From NCBI GenBank assembly GCA_005778225.1, contig SXPC01000294.1, positions 1 through 39,849 of the forward strand: a stretch of 39,849 bases of DNA, written 5' to 3'. The notes beneath the pieces are model-generated. The model saw only the letters and a list, made by a program, of their open reading frames with translations, was not told the DNA's origin and ran no database searches. Origin of the DNA: Planctomyces sp. (GTDB lineage: Bacteria > Planctomycetota > Planctomycetia > Planctomycetales > Planctomycetaceae). Position 1 is the first letter of the stretch. Every line of letters begins with the position of its first letter. Positions 7,397-17,227 of the stretch are shown here, piece after piece. A program made the translations under genes and the position numbers.

Positions 7397-8671
7397 ATGC
7401 CAGTGTCAGCGACCCGTCCTTCTTTCGTCCCCGCTCACGAACTTCCCGATGACCAGAGAATCGTGCTGACGGGTGTCGGGCTGACCTCTCCAAACGGCAA
7501 TCACCTCGCCGAATTCCGAGCCAATCTGCTGGCCGGCAAGTCGGGCGTTGTCGATTACGAGACACGCTACATGGGCAAAACCCTGGCGGGTGTTTGTAAC
7601 TTCGACGAACTTAAGTACCAGAAGCGTAAAGACCTGCGTCGAGGAACCCGCGTCGGCTCGATCTCGGTTTACTGCGCCAACGAAGCCGTCATCGACTCCG
7701 GTATCAACTGGCTGGATTACCCCAAAGACCGCGTCGGCGTTTACCTGGGAATCACCGAACACGGCAACGTCGAGACGGAGAACGAAGTCTACGAAATCTC
7801 CAAATTCGATTACGACACGAAGGTCTGGACTCATCACCACAACCCCCGCACGGTTGCCAATAATCCGGCCGGCGAAGTCACGATCAACATGGGCATTACC
7901 GGCCCGCACCTAACCGTCGGAGCCGCCTGTGCCGCCGGAAACGCCGGTTTCATCCAGGCAGCCCAGATGCTCCGCCTTGGCGAAGTCGACCTCGCGATCG
8001 CGGGTGGTGTCTCAGAAAGCATTCACACCTTCGGCATCTTCGCCAGCTTTGCCAGCCAGGGCGCCCTCGCCCACAATGCGGACGCGACAAAAGCCTCTCG
8101 TCCCTTCGATATCAACCGCAATGGGATCGTTGTCGCCGAAGGGGGCGGTATTTGTACCGTCGAACGTCTCTCCGATGCCAAAGCCCGCGGTGCGAAAATT
8201 TACGGGGAAATCGTCGGCTACGCCATGAATTCCGATGCGACCGACTTCGTCCTCCCGGATTCCAACCGCCAATCTGAGTGCATTCATTTGGCCCTCAAAC
8301 GTGCCGGTCTGCAGGCTTCGGACATCGACATCGTCAGCAGTCACGCCACCGCGACCGAACAAGGTGATATCGAGGAATGCAAAGCTCTCAACAAAGTCTT
8401 TGCAGGAACCAACGTCTCAATCAACAACACCAAAAGCTTCATCGGCCACGCCATGGGAGCAGCTGGTGCATTAGAACTGCTGGGCAACATTCCCTCGTTT
8501 CAGGATCATTATGCCCATGCCACCATCAACCTCGACAACATCGACGAACGCTGCCAGCTTCCAGGCCTTGTCATCAACGAGCCTCGAAAATTGAGCAAGG
8601 TTGACTATATTCTCAATAATTCTTTTGGGATGCTGGGAATCAATTCCGTGGTAATTGTCAAACGGTATTGA
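7397..8671 (+). CDS. FabF-type beta-ketoacyl-ACP synthase
   Basis: A 424-residue condensing enzyme that extends an acyl chain on ACP by two carbons. The Cys-His-His triad is complete: C178 in GAACAAGNAG, H316 in SSHATATEQGD and H351 in FIGHAMGAAG. K346 lies just before the last histidine. It is a full-length KAS II and not a chain-length factor, because the cysteine is retained. Start: ATG 7397; an upstream TTG at 7328 would add 23 residues unlike the family. It is followed by a dedicated ACP, and later by FabZ-type and CrtI-like genes, but there is no ketoreductase or malonyl transferase here. A role in a specialised lipid or polyene rather than bulk fatty-acid synthesis is inferred from that context. 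Confidence 0.88.
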   Translation: MPVSATRPSFVPAHELPDDQRIVLTGVGLTSPNGNHLAEFRANLLAGKSGVVDYETRYMGKTLAGVCNFDELKYQKRKDLRRGTRVGSISVYCANEAVIDSGINWLDYPKDRVGVYLGITEHGNVETENEVYEISKFDYDTKVWTHHHNPRTVANNPAGEVTINMGITGPHLTVGAACAAGNAGFIQAAQMLRLGEVDLAIAGGVSESIHTFGIFASFASQGALAHNADATKASRPFDINRNGIVVAEGGGICTVERLSDAKARGAKIYGEIVGYAMNSDATDFVLPDSNRQSECIHLALKRAGLQASDIDIVSSHATATEQGDIEECKALNKVFAGTNVSINNTKSFIGHAMGAAGALELLGNIPSFQDHYAHATINLDNIDERCQLPGLVINEPRKLSKVDYILNNSFGMLGINSVVIVKRY

Positions 8672-8701
8672 TTCTGTCATCTTACACTGCTTAGGCGAGC
8701 G

Positions 8702-8717
8702 GGGGGTGTTAACCCCC
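8702..8717. repeat. GC-rich hairpin between ketosynthase and ACP genes
   Basis: GGGGGT (8702-8707), loop GTTA, ACCCCC (8712-8717) lies in the 109-bp gap between the ketosynthase and ACP genes. No T-run follows, so it is more likely an interspersed palindrome or attenuation/mRNA-stability hairpin than a full terminator. Confidence 0.5.
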
Positions 8718-8780
8718 TGTGTCTTCATTCGATAAGCAACGCTAATCTCCCGGGCAACGGATACAAGGGACACTTCTTCC

Positions 8781-9041
8781 ATGGCACCTTCGGATATCAG
8801 ACAGGTTATTCTCGACATTCTCTCGCGAATCGCGCCTGACGAAGATCTCTCCAACCTCGACGATTCCGTCTCTTTCCGTCAACAGATGGAACTTGACAGC
8901 ATGGACTTCCTCGACATCGTCATGGAACTGCGCAAGCAATACCGCGTCCAGATCCCCGAAGAAGATTACCCCAACCTCGTCTCCATGGACAGCACTGTCA
9001 AATACCTGACCCCGATCCTCAAAGACACCCCCGCCAAGTAG
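8781..9041 (+). CDS. acyl carrier protein
   Basis: An 86-residue carrier protein. Ser40 in the DSMDFLD motif is the 4'-phosphopantetheine attachment site (canonical DSL replaced by DSM). The four-helix pattern is readable: IRQVILDILSRIA, then the phosphopantetheine helix, then the acidic recognition region EEDYPNLVSMDS, then TVKYL. The acidic character fits interaction with the adjacent FabF-type synthase. The divergence from housekeeping AcpP (DSLD) suggests a dedicated carrier for this cluster. Start: ATG 8781, with no strong Shine-Dalgarno. Confidence 0.88.
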   Translation: MAPSDIRQVILDILSRIAPDEDLSNLDDSVSFRQQMELDSMDFLDIVMELRKQYRVQIPEEDYPNLVSMDSTVKYLTPILKDTPAK

Positions 9042-9053
9042 TCCCGAAGAAGA

Positions 9054-9172
9054 TTTACCACAGAGAACACGGAGTAGCACAGAGGCTCACGGAGGAAGAA
9101 AACGAACGGTTTTCAAACAGTTCTCTGTGTGTGACTCTGTGATCCCCTGTGTCCTCTGTGGTGAAATTTTCT
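9054..9172. repeat. large imperfect inverted repeat, family B (copy 1)
   Basis: The left arm starts TTTACCACAGAGAACACGGA and the right arm ends CCTGTGTCCTCTGTGGTGAA, each arm about 40 nt. It fills the gap between the ACP and first flavoprotein genes and touches the latter's possible GTG starts. The right arm is nearly identical, in inverse orientation, to the left arm of copy 2 at 15169. Confidence 0.8.
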
Positions 9173-9184
9173 GATCGTATCGAC

Positions 9185-10600
9185 GTGAAATACGGAACCA
9201 TCATCATCGGTGCGGGAATGTCCGGTCTGGCAGCCGGGATTCGACTGGCCTATTACGATCAGCCGGTTGTCATTCTCGAACGCCACACCACCATCGGCGG
9301 GCTTAATTCGCTTTATCGTCTGCGCGGACGCAATTACGACGTCGGGCTCCATGCGGTCACCAACTATGCGACCAAAGGGACCAAAGTCGGCCCTTTAAGC
9401 AAACTGCTTCGCCAGCTCCGCATCAGCTGGGACGACTTCGATCTCTCGCCGCAGAAGGGCTCCGTGGTTTCCTTTCCGGGGCATGACGTCAAATTCACGA
9501 ACGATTTCGCTTTCTTTCATAGCGAAGTCGAACGGGAATTTCCGTCTCAGAAAGACGGCTTCGCCAACCTGGTCAACGCGATCAATACCTTCGACGAACT
9601 TGATCTTTCTCAAGAACCCGTCTCAGCCCGCACGGTTCTTCAGCGTCACATCACCGATCCGGTCCTCATCGACCTGCTCTTCTGCCCGCTGATGTTCTAC
9701 GGCAGCGCGACTCCTCGCGACATGGATTTCAGCCAGTTCGTCGTCATGTTCAAGAGCATCTTTCAGCAGGGCTTCGGACGTCCTTATGCAGGGGTCCGAC
9801 AGATCCTCAAAAAGCTCGTCCGAAAGTTCAAAGAACAAGGTGGCGAACTCAAGCTCCGACATGGCGTTCAGCAAATTCTCGTCAAAGACAGCAAAGCCTA
9901 CGGCGTCATTCTCGATGACGGCACCCAACTCGAAGCCGACCATGTCCTCTCCTCCATCGGAGTTGCAGAGACACTGAAGCTCTGCCCCGGATACGAACGC
10001 ATCCCCGAGGAAAGCCCCTCTTTCCGCCCCGGGGACATCAGCTTCTGCGAAACGATCTACGTCATCAAAGACCAGCCACGAGACCTCGGCCACGACCCGA
10101 CGATCGTCTTCTATAATCGCGCCCCCGAATTCACTTACGACGTCCCCACTGAACCATGCGATCTCCGCAGCGGCATCATCTGCTCCCCCAACAACTTCAA
10201 CTACGGCCTCGACGAACACGGTAACGAGATCCTCCTCGAAGAAGGGATCATGCGCATCACCGCGCTCGCCAATCCCGACTACTGGCTGAACCTCGATCCC
10301 GATGCCTATATCGCCGCCAAAGAGAACTGGGAGCAGCGAATTTACAACGCCTCCCTCGGCTACATGCCCGACTTCCGCAGTCAGATCCTCGACATCGACA
10401 TGTTCACGCCCAAGACGATCAAACGCTTCACCGGCCACCTCAACGGCTGCGTCTACGGGTCCCCGGTCAAACACCTGCAGGGCAAAACGCCCATCAACAA
10501 CCTCTACCTCTGCGGTACCGACCAGGGCTTCCTCGGCATCATCGGCTCCATGCTCTCCGGCATCACGATGGCGAATAATCACATCCTCTCCGCATCGTGA
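9185..10600 (+). CDS. CrtI/RetSat-like FAD-dependent oxidoreductase (copy 1)
   Basis: A 471-residue flavoprotein of the phytoene desaturase/retinol saturase superfamily. The Rossmann motif GAGMSGLAAGIRLA is at residues 9-22, ending in ILERHTTIGGLNSLYRLRGR, which binds the ADP part of FAD. The C-terminal FAD motif is LYLCGTDQGFLGIIGSMLSG. Family members add, remove or isomerise double bonds in long polyenes. The substrate is not readable, but the ACP and ketosynthase next door suggest an acyl-ACP or a product derived from it. Start: several GTGs are possible (9149, 9158, 9161, 9185). The earlier ones are inside the family B repeat, so 9185 (KYGTIIIGAG) was preferred. It lacks features of HpnE. 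Confidence 0.82.
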   Translation: MKYGTIIIGAGMSGLAAGIRLAYYDQPVVILERHTTIGGLNSLYRLRGRNYDVGLHAVTNYATKGTKVGPLSKLLRQLRISWDDFDLSPQKGSVVSFPGHDVKFTNDFAFFHSEVEREFPSQKDGFANLVNAINTFDELDLSQEPVSARTVLQRHITDPVLIDLLFCPLMFYGSATPRDMDFSQFVVMFKSIFQQGFGRPYAGVRQILKKLVRKFKEQGGELKLRHGVQQILVKDSKAYGVILDDGTQLEADHVLSSIGVAETLKLCPGYERIPEESPSFRPGDISFCETIYVIKDQPRDLGHDPTIVFYNRAPEFTYDVPTEPCDLRSGIICSPNNFNYGLDEHGNEILLEEGIMRITALANPDYWLNLDPDAYIAAKENWEQRIYNASLGYMPDFRSQILDIDMFTPKTIKRFTGHLNGCVYGSPVKHLQGKTPINNLYLCGTDQGFLGIIGSMLSGITMANNHILSAS

Positions 10601-10764
10601 TCTGTCGCGTCCCCGCCTGCCGACTCACTGGGAACAGAATACACGGATATGATTGGTATTTGGCTATAAAACTGTAAGACTCGTTTCGAGTCTTCGACAC
10701 TCTTCAGTGCTACTGCGACAATGTTACGCCCGCTTCTGATTTCCCGATATTGATAGGTCCCCCC

Positions 10765-11859
10765 ATGCCCGGTCTATTTGACACGTTCACTCTCAAAGAC
10801 GTCACCCTCCGCAACCGCATTGTTGTCTCTCCGATGTGCCAATACATGTCGGTCGAAGGCGTCGCCAACGATTGGCATAAGGTCCATTACACCTCGCTGG
10901 CCCGTGGTGGTGCAGGACTCGTCATCCTCGAAGCAACGGCTGTCTCCCCGGAAGGGCGAATTAGCTGGGGTGATGCAGGCCTTTGGAACGATGAACAAGC
11001 TGCGGCCCTCGAACCGATCATCAAAGCCATCAAAGAATGGGGCGCGGTCCCCGGACTCCAGATTGCCCACGCCGGACGTAAAGCCTCTGCCAATCGTCCC
11101 TGGGAAGGCGATGACCATATTCCCGAAGGCCAGCCGAATTCCTGGGAGACGATCGCCCCCTCGGCGGTCCCGTTCGGCGCCAATCTCCCGCGGGTTCCGC
11201 GCGAGATGTCTTTGGAAGAGATTGCCCGCGTCCAGGCAGATACCGTCAAATCCGTCGAGCGCGCCCGTGACCTCGGCTTCGAGTGGCTGCAAATGCACTT
11301 CGCCCACGGCTACCTCGCCCAGAACTTCTGGTCGCCCCTCTCGAACAAACGAACTGACCAATACGGCGGCAGCGCAGAAAACCGCGGTCGTTATGCCCTC
11401 GAGACCCTCGCCGCTGTTCGAAAAGTCTGGCCGGAAAATCGTCCGCTCGCAGTCCGTTTCAGCGTCGTTGAATTCGATGGTAATGACGAACAGAGGCTCA
11501 CCGAATCCATCGAGCTGCTGAAGAAGATGAAGCAAGCCGGCCTCGATACCGTCGATGTCTCCATCGGCTTCAACACGCCGGACGCCCAAATTCCCTGGGG
11601 CCCGAACTTCCTGGGCGAAATCGCCAGCCGCGTCCTCCGCGAAACAGGACTCCCTGGCACCACCAGCTGGTATATCGATGGCCCAAAAGGTGCCGATACT
11701 CTCATCCGCGAAGGCAAAATTGACTTCGCCACCATCGGCCGACCGTTCCTGGCCAATCCACACTGGCCGTACTTCGCCGCCAAGGAACTGGGCGTGGAAA
11801 ATCCTGCGTGGAAGACCTTACCGTCTGCTTATGCTCACTGGTTATCACGCTATCGATAA
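10765..11859 (+). CDS. Old Yellow Enzyme, YqjM class (NADH:flavin oxidoreductase)
   Basis: A 364-residue FMN-dependent TIM-barrel ene-reductase. Features of the thermophilic-like YqjM class are present: Cys25 in VSPMCQYMS (YqjM uses Cys26 to tune FMN), QIAHAGRKAS, the substrate-binding pair in MHFAHGYLAQNFWSP, and DQYGGSAENRGRY. IGRPFLANPHWP near the end is the FMN-phosphate loop. Such enzymes reduce activated C=C bonds with NAD(P)H. In this neighbourhood it could serve as the enoyl-reduction step for a cluster that has a dehydratase but no recognised enoyl reductase; that is inference, and a detoxification role is equally compatible with the sequence. Start: ATG 10765; a strong terminator follows. 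Confidence 0.88.
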   Translation: MPGLFDTFTLKDVTLRNRIVVSPMCQYMSVEGVANDWHKVHYTSLARGGAGLVILEATAVSPEGRISWGDAGLWNDEQAAALEPIIKAIKEWGAVPGLQIAHAGRKASANRPWEGDDHIPEGQPNSWETIAPSAVPFGANLPRVPREMSLEEIARVQADTVKSVERARDLGFEWLQMHFAHGYLAQNFWSPLSNKRTDQYGGSAENRGRYALETLAAVRKVWPENRPLAVRFSVVEFDGNDEQRLTESIELLKKMKQAGLDTVDVSIGFNTPDAQIPWGPNFLGEIASRVLRETGLPGTTSWYIDGPKGADTLIREGKIDFATIGRPFLANPHWPYFAAKELGVENPAWKTLPSAYAHWLSRYR

Positions 11860-11903
11860 GACAGCAAACAGATCGTGATTTGCGGGGCTCTGCCACGTTT
11901 ATA

Positions 11904-11936
11904 AAAGGATTCTAAGATCAGCTTAGAATCCTTTTT
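11904..11936 (+). terminator. rho-independent terminator after the OYE gene
   Basis: AAAGGATTCTAAG (11904-11916) and CTTAGAATCCTTT (11922-11934) form a perfect 13-bp stem with a 5-nt loop. The T-run starts within the stem and extends to 11936. The rest of the 298-bp gap to the next gene (11860-12157) is AT-rich in the middle and probably carries that gene's promoter. Confidence 0.9.
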
Positions 11937-12157
11937 CGTTGTCATGTTGAGCACTTAAGAGCTTAAGAGAGGGAACTTGCATGCTTCCCAAAAATGAAAA
12001 GCTCACCGCAAAACAAAACATAAAAGAATTTGTATTTGTTGTTGCGTGTTTGCTGTACCCATGTTACAAACGTGCGAAGTGACTCTTTATCTCGGCAATC
12101 ATTCGCACGCATCTGCACATCACATCGCTCATCCATTCTTCTGTAAGGGCTGTCACC

Positions 12158-13096
12158 ATGAAAAGAAACGCATTTACGCTGATCGAGCTTTTGGTTGTCA
12201 TTGCGATAATTGCGACTCTTGTCGCCATTCTCCTCCCCGCTGTTCAGCAGGCCCGCGAAGCTGCCCGACGTAGTACCTGCAAAAACAACCTCAAGCAAAT
12301 CGGACTCGCCCTGCACAACTATCACGACACCTTCAACACGATGCCTCCCGGCACAATGAGAACCAGTCACCTTGCCTGGAGCTGTCTCATTCTCCCGAAT
12401 CTGGAACAGGGTTCTCTCTACGACGCCATCGCAGCCACCGGTGCATTCAACGCCCAAGCTGCCGACAATACCCCCTCGTGGGATGCGATCACTGATTTGA
12501 CAACCACAGGCAACCGGCTCGCCAGTTCCGTCATCCCGTCTTATATCTGCCCGTCTGACGGAGGTAAAAACGTCAACGACCGCCTTCGTGCTGAAATCCC
12601 TTCCGGAAGTGGTACCTATTACAGCTTCGGAAAATCCAACTACGTTGGCTCTTTCTCAGCTCTTTACAACAACACCGATCCCGTCGCGACCAATGCAGGC
12701 AGCGACCGACCAACCGTTTTCTATGAGAACTCCAACGTCAAATTTGCGGACTTCACAGACGGCCTGAGCAACTCGTTCCTCGTCACCGAACGTGAAGAAC
12801 GCATTGGAAGCGGACCTGCCGGCAGCCTCTGGATCGGCTATCACAGCAATCCCGGAGCGGCCATCGGCCTCACTATCGAAGAGTTCCAGGTTCGCTTCCG
12901 CGTCGAACGGGTCTCCAATGACACTGATTACATCATCAACGGCGACAGCGTCTACAACCCCAGCAGCAAGCACAAGGGTGGTGCACAGTTTCTCATGGGA
13001 GACGGGGCCGTCCGCTTCGTCGGAGAAAACATCAATCTCCGTCAGTACGCCGCCATCGGAACCATCAACGGGTCCGAAGTCATCGGAGAATTCTAA
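12158..13096 (+). CDS. DUF1559 pseudopilin-like protein
   Basis: A 312-residue member of the DUF1559 family, which is greatly expanded in Planctomycetes. The N-terminus [20 protein letters not shown] is a type IV prepilin signal: cleavage is expected before FTLIE and the hydrophobic helix continues to about residue 29. [31 protein letters not shown] and MPPG follow, as in the family. Near the C-terminus [18 protein letters not shown] is the H-(x)n-DG motif. The role is unknown, possibly a surface fibre or a substrate of a type II-like secretion system. Start: ATG 12158 behind AAGGG. A small lipoprotein follows at 70 bp, the usual partner arrangement. The pair interrupts the lipid-type cluster. 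Confidence 0.93.
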   Translation: MKRNAFTLIELLVVIAIIATLVAILLPAVQQAREAARRSTCKNNLKQIGLALHNYHDTFNTMPPGTMRTSHLAWSCLILPNLEQGSLYDAIAATGAFNAQAADNTPSWDAITDLTTTGNRLASSVIPSYICPSDGGKNVNDRLRAEIPSGSGTYYSFGKSNYVGSFSALYNNTDPVATNAGSDRPTVFYENSNVKFADFTDGLSNSFLVTEREERIGSGPAGSLWIGYHSNPGAAIGLTIEEFQVRFRVERVSNDTDYIINGDSVYNPSSKHKGGAQFLMGDGAVRFVGENINLRQYAAIGTINGSEVIGEF

Positions 13097-13165
13097 TCGT
13101 CTCACGTCAGTCCTGTTGTCGTGTCAAATCCATTTCCTTCGGCAATTCCTATCGGACGTGAACTT

Positions 13166-13558
13166 ATGAAAACGATTTTCTGCTCTCTCCTGACGCTGTT
13201 TCTAGCTGTCCTCAGCGGCTGCAGTGGTCCGCAAGGCCCTGAGGTCGCCCCTGTATCTGGAAAGGTCACTCTCGACGGACTACCCCTCAACGGTGCCCTC
13301 GTGACTTTCTATCCCCAGGATGGGCGACCATCCATGGGAACGACCGATTCATCAGGCAGTTATGCCCTCAATTACACCCGTGACCAACCTGGCGCGATCG
13401 TTGGCGATCACATCGTCCGCATCACGACTGGCCTTGTGAGCGGTGAAGAAACACAAAAGGTTAAAGAAACCGTCCCTGCGAAATACAACTCCCAATCCGA
13501 ACTGACCGCCTCCGTCAGCAAGGACAACAACACCCTCAACTTCGACCTGAAAAAATAA
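13166..13558 (+). CDS. small lipoprotein with a transthyretin/carboxypeptidase-regulatory-like domain
   Basis: A 130-residue exported lipoprotein. The signal [19 protein letters not shown] ends in the lipobox LSGC. The mature part reads [20 protein letters not shown], then [13 protein letters not shown] and [10 protein letters not shown], a single beta-sandwich of the carboxypeptidase-regulatory or transthyretin-like type common in planctomycete secreted proteins. It is the common companion of DUF1559 genes. The frame reaches upstream to 13121, but the lipoprotein signal fixes the start at ATG 13166. A terminator follows. The role is unknown; the pair may be assembled together at the cell surface. 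Confidence 0.8.
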   Translation: MKTIFCSLLTLFLAVLSGCSGPQGPEVAPVSGKVTLDGLPLNGALVTFYPQDGRPSMGTTDSSGSYALNYTRDQPGAIVGDHIVRITTGLVSGEETQKVKETVPAKYNSQSELTASVSKDNNTLNFDLKK

Positions 13559-13581
13559 CCCCCGTCAGCCCACACCTATCC

Positions 13582-13616
13582 AAGCCCGCTGCCACCCGAA
13601 CGGCTGCGGGCTTTTT
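13582..13616 (+). terminator. rho-independent terminator after the DUF1559-lipoprotein pair
   Basis: AAGCCCGC (13582-13589) pairs with GCGGGCTT (13606-13613); further pairing inside the loop is possible. A run of five T (13612-13616) follows. It ends the pair as its own transcription unit. Confidence 0.8.
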
Positions 13617-13730
13617 CGTCTCCTGACTGTGGCAATTTGCCCTGCTGCTTCCCCTCTGTGGAAAAACGCTTCCCGTCTGCTACACTTCTGTATTCCGCGT
13701 TTCGACACGTCTTTCACAGCAGAAGAGGCC

Positions 13731-15164
<1,434 letters not shown>

Positions 15165-15168
15165 GAGA

Positions 15169-15272
15169 TTTCACCACAGAGAACACAGGGGATCACAGAG
15201 TCTCACAGAGAAGACTTACTGAAACTCTTTGTCTGTATTCTCTGTGAGACTCCGTGACCTCTGTGGTAAAAA
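15169..15272. repeat. large imperfect inverted repeat, family B (copy 2)
   Basis: The left arm starts TTTCACCACAGAGAACACAG and continues GGGATCACAGAGTCTCACAG. The right arm ends TCCGTGACCTCTGTGGTAAA. It occupies nearly the whole gap between the second flavoprotein and the FabZ-type gene and ends 7 nt before the latter's ATG, where a ribosome-binding site would be expected. Confidence 0.8.
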
Positions 15273-15279
15273 ATTCTTT

Positions 15280-15711
15280 ATGCATCTCGATGAAATCAAA
15301 GCCGCCATTCCTCACCGTGAGCCCTTCCTCTGGGTTGATGAAGTCGTCGAACTCACCGAGTCGAAGATCATCGCGAAGAAAACCCTCGATCCCAAAATCG
15401 ATCTCTTCGCTGGCCACTACCCTGCCTACCCCATCCTCCCGGGCGTCATCGGCTGCGAGATGACCTTTCAGGCTGCTGCGATTCTGATGTCGAAGATCGC
15501 ACCCGTCGTGGAAGGCAAAGTCCCCGTCGTCACCCGTGTCAACAATGTCCAGTTCCGCAAGATCATGCGCCCCGGCCAGACCGTCCAGATCGAAGCCGAA
15601 CTGACGGAAAAAATGGGCGACGTTTACCTGTTCAACGGCAAAGTCCTCTCCGAAGGCAAACCTGCGACACGCCTGGAATTCGCAGTCACTGTGGCTCCTG
15701 TTGAAAGCTGA
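15280..15711 (+). CDS. FabZ-type 3-hydroxyacyl-ACP dehydratase
   Basis: A 143-residue single hotdog-fold dehydratase. IPHREPFLWVDEV at 10-22 is the FabZ N-terminal signature. The catalytic pair is H46 in GHYPAYPILPG and E60 in GCEMTFQ, spaced 14 residues as in E. coli FabZ. It removes water from 3-hydroxyacyl-ACP to make trans-2-enoyl-ACP. Start: ATG 15280, directly after a repeat element and without a usual Shine-Dalgarno, so translation may be leaderless-like or depend on the repeat hairpin. Its place behind the second CrtI-like gene and the upstream FabF-ACP pair suggests one pathway. A second, housekeeping FabZ would be expected elsewhere in the genome. Confidence 0.88.
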   Translation: MHLDEIKAAIPHREPFLWVDEVVELTESKIIAKKTLDPKIDLFAGHYPAYPILPGVIGCEMTFQAAAILMSKIAPVVEGKVPVVTRVNNVQFRKIMRPGQTVQIEAELTEKMGDVYLFNGKVLSEGKPATRLEFAVTVAPVES

Positions 15712-15764
15712 TTTCTGCTTTCATTCCCTGCGTTTCACGAATGAACGACAGCGCGCTCCTGGAA

Positions 15765-17126
15765 TCAGCTGCCCCCGTCTTCGCTCTCTTCTTGCGTTCT
15801 CGGACGGTAAATAATCTTAATCGGCACTTCCTTAAACGGCAGTGTCTCGCGTAGGACCCCGGCCATATATCGCTGCCACGCCGTATCAAAAATTTCTGGG
15901 TCGTTGACCTTGAGCACAATCGTCGGCGGCTGAATCGCGACTTGGGTCGCGAAGTAAATTTTGGGGATGCGCCCCTTTCGCATGGGAGCAGGATTCGCGT
16001 CCATCGCCCCGTGGACGATCTTGTTGAGCTTGCCAGTCGACATCCGCAGGATGGATTGTTTGTAGATCGACTGCGCCAGGTTGATCACACGCTTCGTATT
16101 GTGATCGTCCTTGGCTGTGATGTAAGCCACAGGCACGTGTCTCATCGATGAGAACGATCTCTGCAGATACTCCGTCCAGCGGTCCGGCGTCATCCCGGCT
16201 TCTTTACCAAGGTCCCATTTATTGACGACGAAAATACAGGGCTTGTAATGCGACTGGATCTCGGAGACGAGTTTCTTATCAACGGACGAAATCGTTTCCT
16301 GTGAGTTGAAAAACATCAGGACGACATCGGCCCGTCGGATACTCTTCTGGGCACGCACGAGGCTATAAAACTCAATGTCGCTGGCGAGGCTCTTCTTCTT
16401 GCGAACCCCTGGCGTATCGATCGCCACAAACGTCTTCTCATCGAGTTCGAAACGCAGGTCGACACTGTCGCGGGTCGTGCCAGGCACTTCGCTGACGATC
16501 ATTCGGTCCGTTTGGGCGATCGCATTGATGAACGTACTCTTGCCGACATTCCGACGTCCGACGATCGCCAGTTTGAGTTCGGGCTCTGTCGAAAGCTCAT
16601 CGCCTTCGGCCATCTCGTCTTCGTCGGCTTCCGGAAGCATCTCGAGGATGTCTGCGAGCAGTTCCTTGCGATTCCGGTTCGCCTTCACGCTCGTCATGAT
16701 CGAAGGGACATTCATCAGTTTATAAAACTGCGGAATCTCCAGATCGGTCTTGGTCGAGTCGCATTTGTTGACGACCAGCATCACAGGCACGCCGATCTTC
16801 CGGACGCGCGAAGCGACTTCCTCATCGAGCGCTGTGACCCCTGCCGTTCCATCGACGACAAACAGGATCAGATCCGCACTCTCAATCCCGATTTGAATCT
16901 GGTGCTCAATGTGTTCCGATAGGTTATCTTCATCGACAATCCCGATACCGCCGGTATCGACGAGCTCGAAGTAGCGCTCCTTCTCATGGAACAGGTATTC
17001 CACCCGGTCGCGCGTCACGCCAGCGGTCGGATCGACGACGGACACGAACTTCCCAGCCAGCCAGTTCATAATGCTGCTTTTGCCGACATTTGGTCGACCA
17101 ACGATAACAACCTGAGGCACCGGCAT
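15765..17126 (-). CDS. der: ribosome-associated GTPase Der (EngA)
   Basis: A 453-residue tandem GTPase needed for late 50S ribosome assembly. G domain 1 begins VVIVGRPNVGKSS, with DTGGIG and NKCD. G domain 2 begins LAIVGRRNVGKST, with DTPGVRKK and NKWD. An acidic linker (PEADEDEMAEGDE) separates them and a KH-like domain ends the protein (PPTIVLKVNDPEIF). Start: ATG 17126 places the first beta strand at the N-terminus as in the family. The frame extends to 17225, adding 33 residues unlike Der and leaving 2 bp before divergent hpnC, so that start was rejected. It is convergent with the FabZ-type gene. Confidence 0.95.
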   Translation of the reverse strand: MPVPQVVIVGRPNVGKSSIMNWLAGKFVSVVDPTAGVTRDRVEYLFHEKERYFELVDTGGIGIVDEDNLSEHIEHQIQIGIESADLILFVVDGTAGVTALDEEVASRVRKIGVPVMLVVNKCDSTKTDLEIPQFYKLMNVPSIMTSVKANRNRKELLADILEMLPEADEDEMAEGDELSTEPELKLAIVGRRNVGKSTFINAIAQTDRMIVSEVPGTTRDSVDLRFELDEKTFVAIDTPGVRKKKSLASDIEFYSLVRAQKSIRRADVVLMFFNSQETISSVDKKLVSEIQSHYKPCIFVVNKWDLGKEAGMTPDRWTEYLQRSFSSMRHVPVAYITAKDDHNTKRVINLAQSIYKQSILRMSTGKLNKIVHGAMDANPAPMRKGRIPKIYFATQVAIQPPTIVLKVNDPEIFDTAWQRYMAGVLRETLPFKEVPIKIIYRPRTQEESEDGGS

Positions 17127-17227
17127 CGAGAAATTCACTTTCGGGAAGAAGCAATCGCGGAAAAGTTCGGTAATATACCAAGTTTCCACCAAAAATTTTA
17201 GAGTCTCCCCCACCCGATTGGCCACTC

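Noticed and set aside
9623..10582. 319-residue ORF antisense to the first flavoprotein
   Set aside because: It is a mirror of strong codon bias in the real gene; the sequence is a low-complexity Val/Asp/Glu-rich shadow with no motif.
10774..11763. 329-residue ORF antisense to the OYE gene
   Set aside because: It is a codon-bias shadow of a gene with clear catalytic motifs.
17127..17225. 33-residue N-terminal extension of Der
   Set aside because: Der proteins start directly with the first G-domain strand; the extension would leave 2 bp to divergent hpnC, with no room for promoters.
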